A stretch of DNA of 64,000 bases from NCBI GenBank assembly GCA_910586655.1, contig CAJUIR010000005.1, positions 13,278 through 77,277 on the forward strand. Direction: 5' to 3'. Source of the stretch: an uncultured Christensenellaceae bacterium (GTDB lineage Bacteria; Bacillota; Clostridia; Christensenellales; Borkfalkiaceae). The notes under the pieces are model-generated. The model was not told where the DNA came from and ran no database searches. It saw only the letters and a list, made by a program, of their open reading frames with translations. Position 1 is the stretch's first letter. The number at the start of each line of letters is the position of its first letter. The position numbers and the translations under genes are program-made. Shown here piece by piece: positions 51,030 through 58,645 of this stretch.

Positions 51030-51335
51030 ATGTACGCAATCATCGAAAACGGCGGAAAGCAGTATAAAGTTTCCGAAGGCGACGTCGTAAAAGTGGAAAA
51101 ACTCCCTGCGGAAGTGGGTTCGGAAGTTTCCTTTAACGTCGTCATGGTATCGGACGATACGGGCGTGAAAGTCGGGAAAGAGGTTGAATCGGCAAAAGTT
51201 ACGGCGAAAGTTCAGGCGCAGGATAAGTTCAAGAAGATCATCGTCTTCAAGTACAAACCCAAGAAAAACGAGCGCAAGAAACAAGGTCACCGTCAGCCGT
51301 TCACCGCGGTGAAAATCGAAAAGATTTCCCTCTGA
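51030..51335 (+). CDS. rplU: 50S ribosomal protein bL21
   Basis: A 101-residue ribosomal protein binding 23S rRNA. The N-terminus [19 protein letters not shown] and C-terminal [19 protein letters not shown] are unmistakable. AGGAGG precedes the ATG. The prp (ysxB) gene that usually lies between rplU and rpmA in Firmicutes is absent; only 49 nt separate the two. Confidence 0.97.
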   Translation: MYAIIENGGKQYKVSEGDVVKVEKLPAEVGSEVSFNVVMVSDDTGVKVGKEVESAKVTAKVQAQDKFKKIIVFKYKPKKNERKKQGHRQPFTAVKIEKISL

Positions 51336-51384
51336 GCGCAGGGGCTTTCAAAAGCCCGAATTACTAATTTCAAGGAGAATGAAT

Positions 51385-51651
51385 ATGATTTTAATCGGTT
51401 TATTCGCTCATAAAAAGGGTACGGGTTCCTCCCACAACGGCCGCGACAGCGAAGCAAAGCGCCTCGGAGTCAAACGTCAGGATGGACAGACCGTGCTCGC
51501 AGGGAGCATTATCGTGCGCCAGAGAGGCACGAAAATCTATCCCGGCAACAACGTAGGAATCGGCGGAGACGATACGCTTTTCGCTTTAAAAGACGGAGTT
51601 GTAAAATTCGAGCGCAAGGGCAGAGATAAGAAACAAGTAAGCGTTTATTAA
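51385..51651 (+). CDS. rpmA: 50S ribosomal protein bL27
   Basis: An 88-residue protein near the peptidyl-transferase centre. [20 protein letters not shown] is the mature N-terminus. The preceding MILIGLFA resembles the Firmicute pre-sequence cleaved by protease Prp (consensus ...LQFFA before the mature N-terminus), though shorter. The ATG at 51385 is favoured over 51379 since AAGGAG (51372-51377) is 7 nt away from the former and 1 nt from the latter. Confidence 0.96.
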   Translation: MILIGLFAHKKGTGSSHNGRDSEAKRLGVKRQDGQTVLAGSIIVRQRGTKIYPGNNVGIGGDDTLFALKDGVVKFERKGRDKKQVSVY

Positions 51652-51657
51652 ATCGAT

Positions 51658-51692
51658 ACCGCTGCGGATTGACCGCGGCGGTCATTTTTTTT
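51658..51692 (+). terminator. terminator of rplU-rpmA
   Basis: ACCGCTGCGG / CCGCGGCGGT (one mismatch) and eight T. Confidence 0.85.
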
Positions 51693-51761
51693 ACCCCGTG
51701 CATATGATAAAACGAAAGGAAAAAATTTCGCAAAAAAGTTGATGAAATAAAAGAAAAACGC

Positions 51762-51790
51762 TTGCTTTCTTTTTTTGAATATGCTATATT
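51762..51790 (+). promoter_or_regulatory. promoter of the tRNA-Val/Gly/Cys cluster
   Basis: TTGCTT (51762-51767), 17 bp, TATATT (51785-51790), 14 nt before the first tRNA. Confidence 0.75.
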
Positions 51791-51803
51791 ATGAAAGCAA
51801 GTC

Positions 51804-51879
51804 GGAAGTTTAGCTCAGCCGGGAGAGCATCTGCCTTACAAGCAGAGGGTCATAGGTTCGATCCCTATAGCTTCCACCA
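51804..51879 (+). tRNA. tRNA-Val (anticodon TAC)
   Basis: Full cloverleaf with acceptor GGAAGTT / AGCTTCC, anticodon stem TCTGC / GCAGA around CTTACAA, T-loop TTCGATC and encoded CCA. Confidence 0.97.
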
Positions 51880-51903
51880 TAACAGTGCGGAAAAGTTTAT
51901 TAT

Positions 51904-51978
51904 GCGGGAATAGCTCAGTGGTAGAGCGTCACCTTGCCAAGGTGAATGTCGCGGGTTCGAATCTCGTTTCCCGCTCCA
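51904..51978 (+). tRNA. tRNA-Gly (anticodon GCC)
   Basis: Acceptor GCGGGAA / TTCCCGC, anticodon stem CACCT / AGGTG around TGCCA, T-loop TTCGAAT, encoded CCA. Confidence 0.97.
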
Positions 51979-52003
51979 ATCAGACATCCGCACTGTTTTT
52001 TTT

Positions 52004-52078
<75 letters not shown>

Positions 52079-52083
52079 ATCAA

Positions 52084-52107
52084 CACGGTTTTTACCGTGT
52101 TTTTATT
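52084..52107 (+). terminator. terminator of the tRNA cluster
   Basis: CACGGT / ACCGTG with TTTT loop, followed by TTTTTATTTTT. Confidence 0.85.
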
Positions 52108-52152
52108 TTTGCGTTGTTACAACATTTTCTGCCGTTTGCAAATACTTGAATT

Positions 52153-52404
52153 ATGGATTACAGAAAAGTTCATGTAGAAGTTGCGGCGTTGTTTCCGTCA
52201 AAAGGAGGAATGCGCCCGCTGTATCTTATCTGGGAAGACGGCAGAAAATTTGAAGTGAACCGCGTAAAGTTTACGGAACGTGCGCCTTCGCACGTCGGCT
52301 CTATATTGCCCGTACGCTATACCTGCGTCGTCGAAGGACGCGAGCGGGAACTGTATTTCGAGCCCGATCAGATGCGTTGGTTTGTGGAAGCGCCGATCAA
52401 GTGA
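52153..52404 (+). CDS. small protein of unknown function
   Basis: An 83-residue beta-rich protein (HVEVAALFPSKGGMRPLYL, KFEVNRVKF, VRYTCVVEGRERELYFE, MRWFVEAPIK). No family name recognised, but the sequence is well-formed and isolated between terminators, as for a conserved single gene. No ribosome site is evident before the ATG; a poor -10 (AATACT at 52141-52146) would make it leaderless too. Confidence 0.65.
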   Translation: MDYRKVHVEVAALFPSKGGMRPLYLIWEDGRKFEVNRVKFTERAPSHVGSILPVRYTCVVEGRERELYFEPDQMRWFVEAPIK

Positions 52405-52410
52405 GAAGTT

Positions 52411-52450
52411 AAAAACGCCCCCGAACGGGTCCGTTCGGGGGCGTAATTTT
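52411..52450. terminator. strong bidirectional terminator
   Basis: ACGCCCCCGAACGG (52415-52428) / CCGTTCGGGGGCGT (52431-52444), A-tract before, AATTTT after; ends the minus-strand glf fusion as well. Confidence 0.9.
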
Positions 52451-52459
52451 GTATTCCGT

Positions 52460-54199
52460 TTAAGATTTTTTGATTTTTTCGGCAAGTTCCATTGCGCTTT
52501 TTACCGCCGCGTCCATGTTCATGTAACGGTAGCAGGCAAGTCTTCCCAAAAGGTACAGATTTTTTACTTTTTCTGCTTCCGCGCGGTATTTCTCGTATTC
52601 GTCGAGATATTCCTGTTTGGGGATGGGATAGTACGGAATGTCGTTTTCGCCGCAAGCCTTGCTGTATTCCTTGACGATGACCGTCTTTTCCTTGGGGAAG
52701 CAGCAGAATTTCGTAAATTCGGAAATCCGCGTAAAGTCTTCGCTCGTCGTGTAGTTGACGACTGCCGCAGGCTGATAGGATGCAACGGAGTGCGTTTCGA
52801 ATACGAAATCCAGACTGCGGTAAGCAAGCGCGCCGTATTTGCGCAGGAACAAGTCGTCGATCCTGCCGGTGAAAATCACTTTGCCTTCAAACGGTTTCCC
52901 GTCCAGCATCATCGCGCCATCCTCGATTTTCAGCGTATCGAGCGCGTTTTTGCCCGTGATCAGCGTAATGTTTTTGTGCGCCAGCAGATTTTCGGCTAGT
53001 TTGGTGTAGCCGTCTTTGGGCTGGTACTGGTATTTGTCCGTAAAGTATCGGTCTTCGTAAGAGATATATACGGGCACGCGGTTCATCACGGCTTCGCCCA
53101 GTTCTTCGGGAGGGAATCCCCACTGCTTCATGGTGTATGTGTAGAACACGTTTTTGTAAACGAATTCTGCAAAGTCACGGATGATTTTCTCTTTGTGCTG
53201 TTTGAGTTGCAGGATGGGCACTTTGGTATCGAGCCCGATCTCTTGCGTCAGAATGGTTTTGATCTCTTCCGCCTCCGGTTCGGGATAGAGCGCGAAAAGC
53301 GAGGTCAGATTAAATGGTACGGGAACGTATTTATCGTCGATATAACCGAGTACTCGGTGTTCGTAGGGGATCCATTCGGTAAACCGCGAAAGAAACTCGA
53401 ATACGGTTTTGTCGTTGGTATGGAAGATGTGCGGACCGTATTTTTGAATGATAATTCCGTTTTCGTCGAAATAATCGTAAACGTTTCCGCCCACCGTGTC
53501 GCGTTGTTCGGCTACGGTCACGCGGTAACCTGCTTCGGCAAGCACGCGCGCCGCCGTCAGCCCGCTGATGCCCGCCCCCACGACGATCACGTTTTGATTC
53601 CCGCGGCGGAACAGAGATTCGATTTTGCCCGTAACTTTTTCGTTGAATACCAAAAATTTGTCCCAAAGAAATTCTGTCACGAAATTGACAAGCATCATTA
53701 AAAAGGTAACGAGCATGCCGAGATTTTCGGGCAGCCGCGCCGCGATCGCATCGCCGCCGTAAACGGAAACGGGCGTGAACATGCAATAGTATACGACGAC
53801 CAGTCCCATCGCCAGCGGAACGTTGTTTGCCGCGCGGAAAGTAAATTTCCGGTTGAACGTAAAATTCCATACCACGGACAGAATCAAACTGATGAGGTAC
53901 GCCGGCCACCACGGCAGCAGTTTCGTCCAGTCGCACAGCGCGCCGAACGATACGATCTGTATCACGCCTGCCGAAATGGAAAATCCCGTAAATGCGAGGA
54001 TCTGTATCAACTGCTTTAATTTCGGGTTCTGCTTTTTTTCGTGCGGGGTTTCCAGTTGCGGAGGATCCGCGAGGGAAGTGACCGTTTGCTGCGTTTCGAT
54101 AACGGAAGTTTCTTCCTGCGCAGGTTGCGTATGCTCGGAAGAAGGCTGCAAAGTTTTTTCCGCTTTGTTTGCGGAGTCGATGTTGTTTTTCCGATTCAT
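52460..54199 (-). CDS. glf: GtrA domain fused to UDP-galactopyranose mutase
   Basis: A 579-residue fusion. Residues ~1-55 are a polar Gln/Glu/Thr linker; ~60-195 form a four-helix GtrA-like membrane domain (FTGFSISAGVIQIV; WNFTFNRKFTFR, the GtrA signature, near 120). From ~205 the protein is a complete UDP-galactopyranose mutase: FAD site VIVVGAGISGLTAARVL, GGNVYDYFDENG, KYGPHIFHTN, and the C-terminal LLGRLACYRYMNMD. UGM makes UDP-galactofuranose; GtrA proteins are thought to move lipid-linked sugars across the membrane. The start at 54199 is one of two in-frame ATGs; the other (54235) lies in the promoter. Confidence 0.9.
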   Translation of the reverse strand: MNRKNNIDSANKAEKTLQPSSEHTQPAQEETSVIETQQTVTSLADPPQLETPHEKKQNPKLKQLIQILAFTGFSISAGVIQIVSFGALCDWTKLLPWWPAYLISLILSVVWNFTFNRKFTFRAANNVPLAMGLVVVYYCMFTPVSVYGGDAIAARLPENLGMLVTFLMMLVNFVTEFLWDKFLVFNEKVTGKIESLFRRGNQNVIVVGAGISGLTAARVLAEAGYRVTVAEQRDTVGGNVYDYFDENGIIIQKYGPHIFHTNDKTVFEFLSRFTEWIPYEHRVLGYIDDKYVPVPFNLTSLFALYPEPEAEEIKTILTQEIGLDTKVPILQLKQHKEKIIRDFAEFVYKNVFYTYTMKQWGFPPEELGEAVMNRVPVYISYEDRYFTDKYQYQPKDGYTKLAENLLAHKNITLITGKNALDTLKIEDGAMMLDGKPFEGKVIFTGRIDDLFLRKYGALAYRSLDFVFETHSVASYQPAAVVNYTTSEDFTRISEFTKFCCFPKEKTVIVKEYSKACGENDIPYYPIPKQEYLDEYEKYRAEAEKVKNLYLLGRLACYRYMNMDAAVKSAMELAEKIKKS

Positions 54200-54206
54200 G
54201 GGCAGA

Positions 54207-54235
54207 ATTATATCATAAAATCCCCGTCTGCGCAA
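54207..54235 (-). promoter_or_regulatory. promoter of the GtrA-Glf gene, probably leaderless
   Basis: On the minus strand TTGCGC (54235-54230), 17 bp, TATAAT (54212-54207), and the ATG at predicted +2. Confidence 0.72.
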
Positions 54236-54297
54236 GCAGAAAAAACATACCAGAGGGCGGGCGGCGTTTTTCGCATTTCGTTATTTGACGCGAACGA

Positions 54298-54326
54298 TTG
54301 ACTTTTGGGTAAAATTAGAGTAAGAT
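54298..54326 (+). promoter_or_regulatory. promoter of the GT4 gene
   Basis: TTGACT (54298-54303), 17 bp, TAAGAT (54321-54326). Confidence 0.65.
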
Positions 54327-54385
54327 AGAACAGGCTGAAAAATAAACGAACGGGCGCGCGCATATACTGAAAGAGGAAGGTTTTT

Positions 54386-55567
54386 ATGATTCGGGTAGGA
54401 ATGTTTGTCGATACCTATTTTCCCATGGTGGACGGAGTGATCCACGTAGTGCATAATTATGCCAAGCGTATGAATGACGGCGAGTTTGAAGTCGTCGTAT
54501 TTTGTCCCGTCGCCGATAAAAAATACCGCGATGAATTCAGTTACGAAGTCAAAAGATGCAAGAGCGTGAAACTCTTTTTCCTCGATTATTCTTTGCCTCT
54601 GCCCAAGTTGGACAGGCAGTTTAAAAAGGCGTTAAAGGGCGCCCGACTCGATCTCGTTCATATCCATTCCCCGTTCGGCGTTGCGCAGATGGGAATACGC
54701 TACGCGAAAAAACATCGCATCCCCGCAGTCGCTACGCTCCATTCGCAGTTCAAACAGGACTTCTATCAGGCAACCAAAAGTAAACTCATCACAAAGTTGA
54801 TGCTGAATCATGTGATGAAAGTGTTCAATTCCTGCGACGAATATTATACCGTCAATTCGCGCGTCGCCGAAATTTTTTACGAGTACGGCTGTAAACATAT
54901 GCCGCTCATTCAGCGCAACTGTTCCGACTGTACTCCCGTCGAAGACGCGGAGGAAGCAAAACGCCTCGTGAATGAAACATTTTCGCTCTCGCCCGACGAA
55001 ACGGTATTCTTGTTTGTGGGCAGAATCAACGCTCTCAAAAACATTTATTTTTTGACGGAAGCGCTGAGCAAACTGAAAGATAAAAACTTTAAAATGATTT
55101 TCGTGGGCGACGGCAACGACATGTCTGCCCTTAAAAATAAAATACAGAAGTTCGGATTGACGGACAACGTAATTTTAGCGGGAAGAATTACCGATCGGGA
55201 ATTGCTGAAAGCAATGTACGCAAGGGCGAAGTTGTTTTTGTTCCCGTCGATGTACGACACCAATTCGTTGGTGCAGTTGGAGGCGGCAACGCAACATCTT
55301 CCTACCGTATTTTTAAAAGATTCCGCAACGTCCGCAACCGTAACCGATAACGTCAGCGGGTTCATCTCGGAGCCGACTCCCGAAGCATACGCGCAAAAGA
55401 TCGAACAGGTTCTTGCGGACCGCGAACTGTACGAGTCGGTGCGCGAGGGCGCCTTCCGCGACTTGTATATCACATGGGACGAAACGGTAGCCGAAATGAA
55501 GCGCAAATATAAAATAGTAATCGAACAGAAAAAGGAAGCGCTCGCAAAAACAAAACATAAAAAATAA
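54386..55567 (+). CDS. GT4-family glycosyltransferase
   Basis: A 393-residue GT-B glycosyltransferase. The N-terminal domain starts RVGMFVDTYFPMVDGV with the acceptor loop and HIHSPFGVAQMG; the C-terminal donor domain has FVGRINALKNIYFLTEAL and the sugar-nucleotide site region LFLFPSMYDTNSLVQLEA (EX7E-like). This pattern resembles the diacylglycerol glucosyltransferase/PimB-type group that builds glycolipids, but the acceptor is unknown. GAGGAAGG 6 nt before the ATG. It lies divergent from the Glf fusion, suggesting a shared role in surface glycans. Confidence 0.88.
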   Translation: MIRVGMFVDTYFPMVDGVIHVVHNYAKRMNDGEFEVVVFCPVADKKYRDEFSYEVKRCKSVKLFFLDYSLPLPKLDRQFKKALKGARLDLVHIHSPFGVAQMGIRYAKKHRIPAVATLHSQFKQDFYQATKSKLITKLMLNHVMKVFNSCDEYYTVNSRVAEIFYEYGCKHMPLIQRNCSDCTPVEDAEEAKRLVNETFSLSPDETVFLFVGRINALKNIYFLTEALSKLKDKNFKMIFVGDGNDMSALKNKIQKFGLTDNVILAGRITDRELLKAMYARAKLFLFPSMYDTNSLVQLEAATQHLPTVFLKDSATSATVTDNVSGFISEPTPEAYAQKIEQVLADRELYESVREGAFRDLYITWDETVAEMKRKYKIVIEQKKEALAKTKHKK

Positions 55568-55577
55568 TTAAAAAAGT

Positions 55578-55606
55578 GCGCCCCGCACGGCTTTGCCGTG
55601 CGGGGC
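55578..55606 (+). terminator. terminator after the GT4 gene
   Basis: CGCCCCGCACGGC / GCCGTGCGGGGCG with a TTT loop; only a short T-run follows. Confidence 0.8.
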
Positions 55607-55688
55607 GTTTCGGTATTCAATTATTTATTGTGCTTTAAATTTGTTTTGATCAATTTATAGGGAAACGAAACACCCCGATAAGTTGTAT

Positions 55689-56123
55689 TTAAATTCTACC
55701 TATTAAATGGTCAATCGAGCAATGAAATAAATATGAAAGTTCTATCAGAGTAGAAAGCGAAGGTTCGGAGCCGTGTTCCCAATTATAAAAATAGGAGCCG
55801 TCATATTTTGAAATTTTTCTTAATCTGTAACTTGATATACCGCTTTCTTTCATAACTTCTTTTATTCGTTGTGCGATCGGCGGATAATTATTACCTACAA
55901 GAGGGCTTTCATCGGTACTTCTGCCTATTAAAAATTCAATAGTGCATTTCAAATAATCTGCCGTAGCAATTAAAGCAGACAAATTCGGCTCGGTTGAATT
56001 TCTTAACCAAGAATACGCTGTTGACCACGAAATATTGATTGCTTTTGCAAAATCATTCACATTTATATTTCTATGGTTTAAAATATCATTTAGACTTTCG
56101 CCAAAGTTTATTTCTTTTTCCAT
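55689..56123 (-). CDS. regulator with two tandem XRE HTH domains
   Basis: A 144-residue protein with two Cro/CI HTH domains in one chain: residues ~8-68 (NDFAKAINISWSTAYSWLRN ... CTIEFLIGRS) and ~82-144 (SSYRLRKISKYDGSYFYNWE ... CSIDHLIGRI). Each ends with the same helix pattern (LSALIATADYLKC / LSTLIELSYLFHC), which points to an internal duplication. It is AT-rich compared with its neighbours. It is divergent from two small Cys-rich genes and the shared promoter region carries an inverted repeat (see operator). Probable repressor of the cassette. Confidence 0.8.
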   Translation of the reverse strand: MEKEINFGESLNDILNHRNINVNDFAKAINISWSTAYSWLRNSTEPNLSALIATADYLKCTIEFLIGRSTDESPLVGNNYPPIAQRIKEVMKESGISSYRLRKISKYDGSYFYNWEHGSEPSLSTLIELSYLFHCSIDHLIGRI

Positions 56124-56146
56124 TATTTAACCTCTATATACTCTAT

Positions 56147-56200
56147 TATGTGAAGAATATCACAAAATTGCCTGACATTGCGAGATTCTTCACATATAAT
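56147..56200. promoter_or_regulatory. divergent promoter region with 12-bp inverted repeat
   Basis: TATGTGAAGAAT (56147-56158) and ATTCTTCACATA (56185-56196) form a perfect inverted repeat, 26 nt apart. The right arm overlaps the + strand promoter CTGACA (56172-56177), 17 bp, TATAAT (56195-56200). Two half-sites suit a double-HTH protein. Confidence 0.7.
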
Positions 56201-56230
56201 TTACTCATATTTTTATTTGAGGTGCAAAAA

Positions 56231-56512
56231 ATGGAAGAAAAACAAAAATGTAAAAAATGTTGGAATTGCGGTAATTATGGTGCGTACTATACTAAGGGGT
56301 TTTGTTATTTTGATAAGACCAAACATGGTTTTTGCGCTAAACATCATGAAATGAAAGAAAAACACGATCGTTGTGAATTTTGGCGGCAAGATGTGCATTT
56401 TAACGGTCTGCGAAAAGCAGTATCGAGGAGAGCGTTGACAGATATACTGATAAATCTTTCCGCTATCAGACAGATTTTACAAGAGGAACAAGAAGATAAA
56501 AATGAGGAATAA
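56231..56512 (+). CDS. Cys-rich small protein, paralogue A
   Basis: A 93-residue protein of unknown function. The first half is zinc-finger-like: CKKCWNCGNYGAYYTKGFCY, then GFCAKH and RCEFW. The second half is a long amphipathic helix (LTDILINLSAIRQILQEEQ). It is a paralogue of the next gene: both share C..C....YY.KG, a G-C-KH element and the ending CEFW. GAGGTG lies before the ATG. Codon use and AT content differ from the core genome, which suggests acquisition. Confidence 0.72.
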   Translation: MEEKQKCKKCWNCGNYGAYYTKGFCYFDKTKHGFCAKHHEMKEKHDRCEFWRQDVHFNGLRKAVSRRALTDILINLSAIRQILQEEQEDKNEE

Positions 56513-56744
56513 TTATCAATGCAGTAAATGCAAATTTTATATTTGCTATTACAGCAAAGGGCTTTTCAATTTTTACCCTATCAGGCAAGGAGAATGTAAA
56601 AAACACAATCAAGGCGTTTGTGAAAACGATCATTGCGAGTTTTGGAAAAAGTCAAATGATAAACCAAATATAGATTTAAAAATGATAGATAAAGTTATTG
56701 CGGATACAGAAGAATTAAAACACATTTACGAAGAAGAAAATTGA
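56502..56744 (+). CDS. Cys-rich small protein, paralogue B
   Basis: An 80-residue paralogue of the preceding protein: YQCSKCKFYICYYSKGLFNF, GECKKHN and DHCEFWKK, followed by a shorter helix ending in EELKHIYEEEN. Its start overlaps the end of paralogue A by 11 nt, so the pair is co-translated. The Cys/His layout suggests a zinc-binding fold. Function unknown; no toxin, nuclease or defence motif is visible. Confidence 0.72.
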   Translation: MRNNYQCSKCKFYICYYSKGLFNFYPIRQGECKKHNQGVCENDHCEFWKKSNDKPNIDLKMIDKVIADTEELKHIYEEEN

Positions 56745-56854
56745 CTATGGTACTAGGGCGCTTTCAATCATCCGCCACAAAATAAATCAGCCTGTTTTTA
56801 ATTAAAACCGACAAAATTGCGGAATAAATCAAGAATTTTAAATAAAATCAATAG

Positions 56855-56903
56855 AAAAAGAGTTGCAATCCGAACACTGACAGTTCGTATTACAACTCTT
56901 TTT
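56855..56903. terminator. long bidirectional terminator
   Basis: AAAAAGAGTTG / CAACTCTTTTT outer arms with inner CGAAC / GTTCG pairing. It follows the cassette on the + strand and the tRNA-Glu/Met/fMet cluster on the minus strand. Confidence 0.85.
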
Positions 56904-56910
56904 CAGTTGG

Positions 56911-56985
56911 TGGTGACCCGTGCGGGAATCGAACCCACGATACCACCGTGAAAGGGTGATGTCTTAACCTCTTGACCAACGGGCC
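56911..56985 (-). tRNA. tRNA-Glu (anticodon TTC)
   Basis: On the minus strand acceptor GGCCCGT / ACGGGTC, anticodon stem CACCC / GGGTG-type around TTTCA, T-loop TTCGATT, encoded CCA. Confidence 0.95.
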
Positions 56986-57015
56986 TTATATGAAACGGCG
57001 ATAAGCCGAATTTTT

Positions 57016-57092
57016 TGGTAGCGATGAGTGGAGTCGAACCGCTGACCTATCGGGTATGAACCGATCGCTCTAACCAACTAAGCTACATCGCC
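57016..57092 (-). tRNA. elongator tRNA-Met (anticodon CAT)
   Basis: Acceptor GGCGATG / CATCGCT-type, anticodon stem ATCGG / CCGAT around TTCATAC, T-loop TTCGACT, encoded CCA. A fully paired first acceptor base pair separates it from the initiator next door. Confidence 0.93.
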
Positions 57093-57095
57093 ATA

Positions 57096-57172
<77 letters not shown>

Positions 57173-57180
57173 ATGTGGGT

Positions 57181-57195
57181 ATTCGTATTACGAAT
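57181..57195. repeat. perfect 15-bp palindrome upstream of the tRNA cluster
   Basis: ATTCGTA-T-TACGAAT, between the tRNA promoter and tRNA-fMet on the minus strand. It may be part of precursor processing or an operator. Confidence 0.5.
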
Positions 57196-57204
57196 AGCCT
57201 ATTC

Positions 57205-57233
57205 ATTTTAACGGAAGCGGATTCGTTTGTCAA
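57205..57233 (-). promoter_or_regulatory. promoter of the tRNA-fMet/Met/Glu cluster
   Basis: On the minus strand TTGACA (57233-57228), 17 bp, TAAAAT (57210-57205). Confidence 0.8.
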
Positions 57234-57284
57234 CTGTTTTTCAGTGTAAAAATAATATTTTTTATCCGCAATTCGTTTCGCAGG

Positions 57285-57313
57285 TTGCAAAACCCGAACT
57301 TGTGTGCTATAAT
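57285..57313 (+). promoter_or_regulatory. promoter of tilS with a 3-nt leader
   Basis: TTGCAA (57285-57290), 17 bp, TATAAT (57308-57313). Predicted +1 at 57320, ATG at 57323; no room for a ribosome site. Confidence 0.72.
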
Positions 57314-57322
57314 ATAGATAAT

Positions 57323-58591
57323 ATGACGCTGTTTTCATTGGAAAAATATCGTGGGAAAAGAGTTTGCGTCGCCGTTTCGGGCGGCATAGATTCGGTTTGT
57401 CTTCTGCACGCGTTCCGTAAGGGCGCGAAACAATTCCATATTACGCTTACTGCCGTGACCTGCGAACACGGGATCCGCGGCGAAGCGTCCCTTAATGACG
57501 TTCAGTTTGTGCGCAAAGTCTGCGCCGCTTGGGATATTCCGCTCTACATATTTTCCGCGGACATTCCCGAACGGGCGAAGAACAGCGGGCGCGGGTTGGA
57601 AGAAGAGGGACGGCTTTTCCGTTACGGCTGTTTTTCCCAGATTTTGCAAACGGAAGCGGACGTGGTAGCGACGGCGCACCATCTCGACGACGTTGCCGAA
57701 ACCGTTTTGTTTCGTCTTGCGCGGGGGACTTCCCTCAAAGGGCTTGCCGCCATTCGGGAGCGTGAAGGCATCGCGCGTCCCATTCTTTCCGTTCCTAAAA
57801 CGCAAATTGAAGCGTATGCGAACCGTTACGGTCTTCCGTTCGTGACCGACGAAACCAACGGCGACGAAACTTATTCGAGAAATGCGATCCGTAATACGGT
57901 ATTGCCCGAACTCGAAAAAATCGTCAACGGCGCCAAAGAACACTTGGTGGAATTTGCGCAGCGCGCCGTGGAAGACGACGAATATCTGCAACTTCTTGCC
58001 GAAAATACGCTCGTGCGCGAAGACGGCGAGATCCGCATTTCCGCAGTGCTTCCGCCTCCCGTATTTTCGCGCGCGTGCATTCTTGCCATGAATGAATTCG
58101 GGATCCGGCAGGATTATACCGAAGCCAACGTGAAAGAAATCGCCACGTTAAAAAGTTTGCAAAGCGGGAAAAAGGTATGTCTGCCCGGCGGCGTCGAAGC
58201 GGTGCGGGAGGGCGAAAATATCAGTTTTTATCACCCCAAACCCAAGTGTTCCGACGAGATCCTGTTTTCCGAGGGAATTTTCGCCGTCGGGGAATATACC
58301 GTTACCGTCCGCGAAGGAGGAACGGAAGGGCTGTATGCCGATATCGCTGCATTCCCCGAAGATTGCGTGTTAAGAACGCGCCGCGTGGGAGACAGGTTCA
58401 CGCCGTTCAAGGGCAAAGAAAAACAGTTGAAAGAATATCTGACCGATAAAAAAATACCCGCCCGCATCAGTTGGAATTTGCCGCTCATTGCCAAGGGCAG
58501 CGAAGTATTTGCCATTTTCGGCGTTGAAATATCCGACCGCGTAAAGGTAACGAAAGATACGGTAAAGTGTGTTCGTCTGAGCATGAAATAA
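57323..58591 (+). CDS. tilS: tRNA(Ile)-lysidine synthetase
   Basis: A 422-residue PP-loop ATPase that converts C34 of tRNA-Ile(CAU) to lysidine. The PP-loop is VAVSGGIDSVCLLHA; further motifs are CEHGIRGEAS, TAHHLDDVAETVLFRLARGT and TYSRNAIRNTVLPEL. The C-terminal RNA-binding domains follow (VLRTRRVGDRFTPFKGKEK; LKEYLTDKKIPARISWNLP). The start is decided by the promoter; the frame upstream to 57227 has no ribosome site. In Bacillus tilS neighbours hprT and ftsH; neither is here. Confidence 0.94.
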   Translation: MTLFSLEKYRGKRVCVAVSGGIDSVCLLHAFRKGAKQFHITLTAVTCEHGIRGEASLNDVQFVRKVCAAWDIPLYIFSADIPERAKNSGRGLEEEGRLFRYGCFSQILQTEADVVATAHHLDDVAETVLFRLARGTSLKGLAAIREREGIARPILSVPKTQIEAYANRYGLPFVTDETNGDETYSRNAIRNTVLPELEKIVNGAKEHLVEFAQRAVEDDEYLQLLAENTLVREDGEIRISAVLPPPVFSRACILAMNEFGIRQDYTEANVKEIATLKSLQSGKKVCLPGGVEAVREGENISFYHPKPKCSDEILFSEGIFAVGEYTVTVREGGTEGLYADIAAFPEDCVLRTRRVGDRFTPFKGKEKQLKEYLTDKKIPARISWNLPLIAKGSEVFAIFGVEISDRVKVTKDTVKCVRLSMK

Positions 58592-58611
58592 AATGATATC
58601 GGCAAAAAGAT

Positions 58612-58637
58612 AAAGCCCCGCTAAGGCGGGGCTTTTG
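58612..58637. terminator. terminator between tilS and the phosphoribosyltransferase gene
   Basis: AAAGCCCCGC / GCGGGGCTTT with TAAG loop; usable by both convergent genes. Confidence 0.85.
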
Positions 58638-58645
58638 TCATCCGT

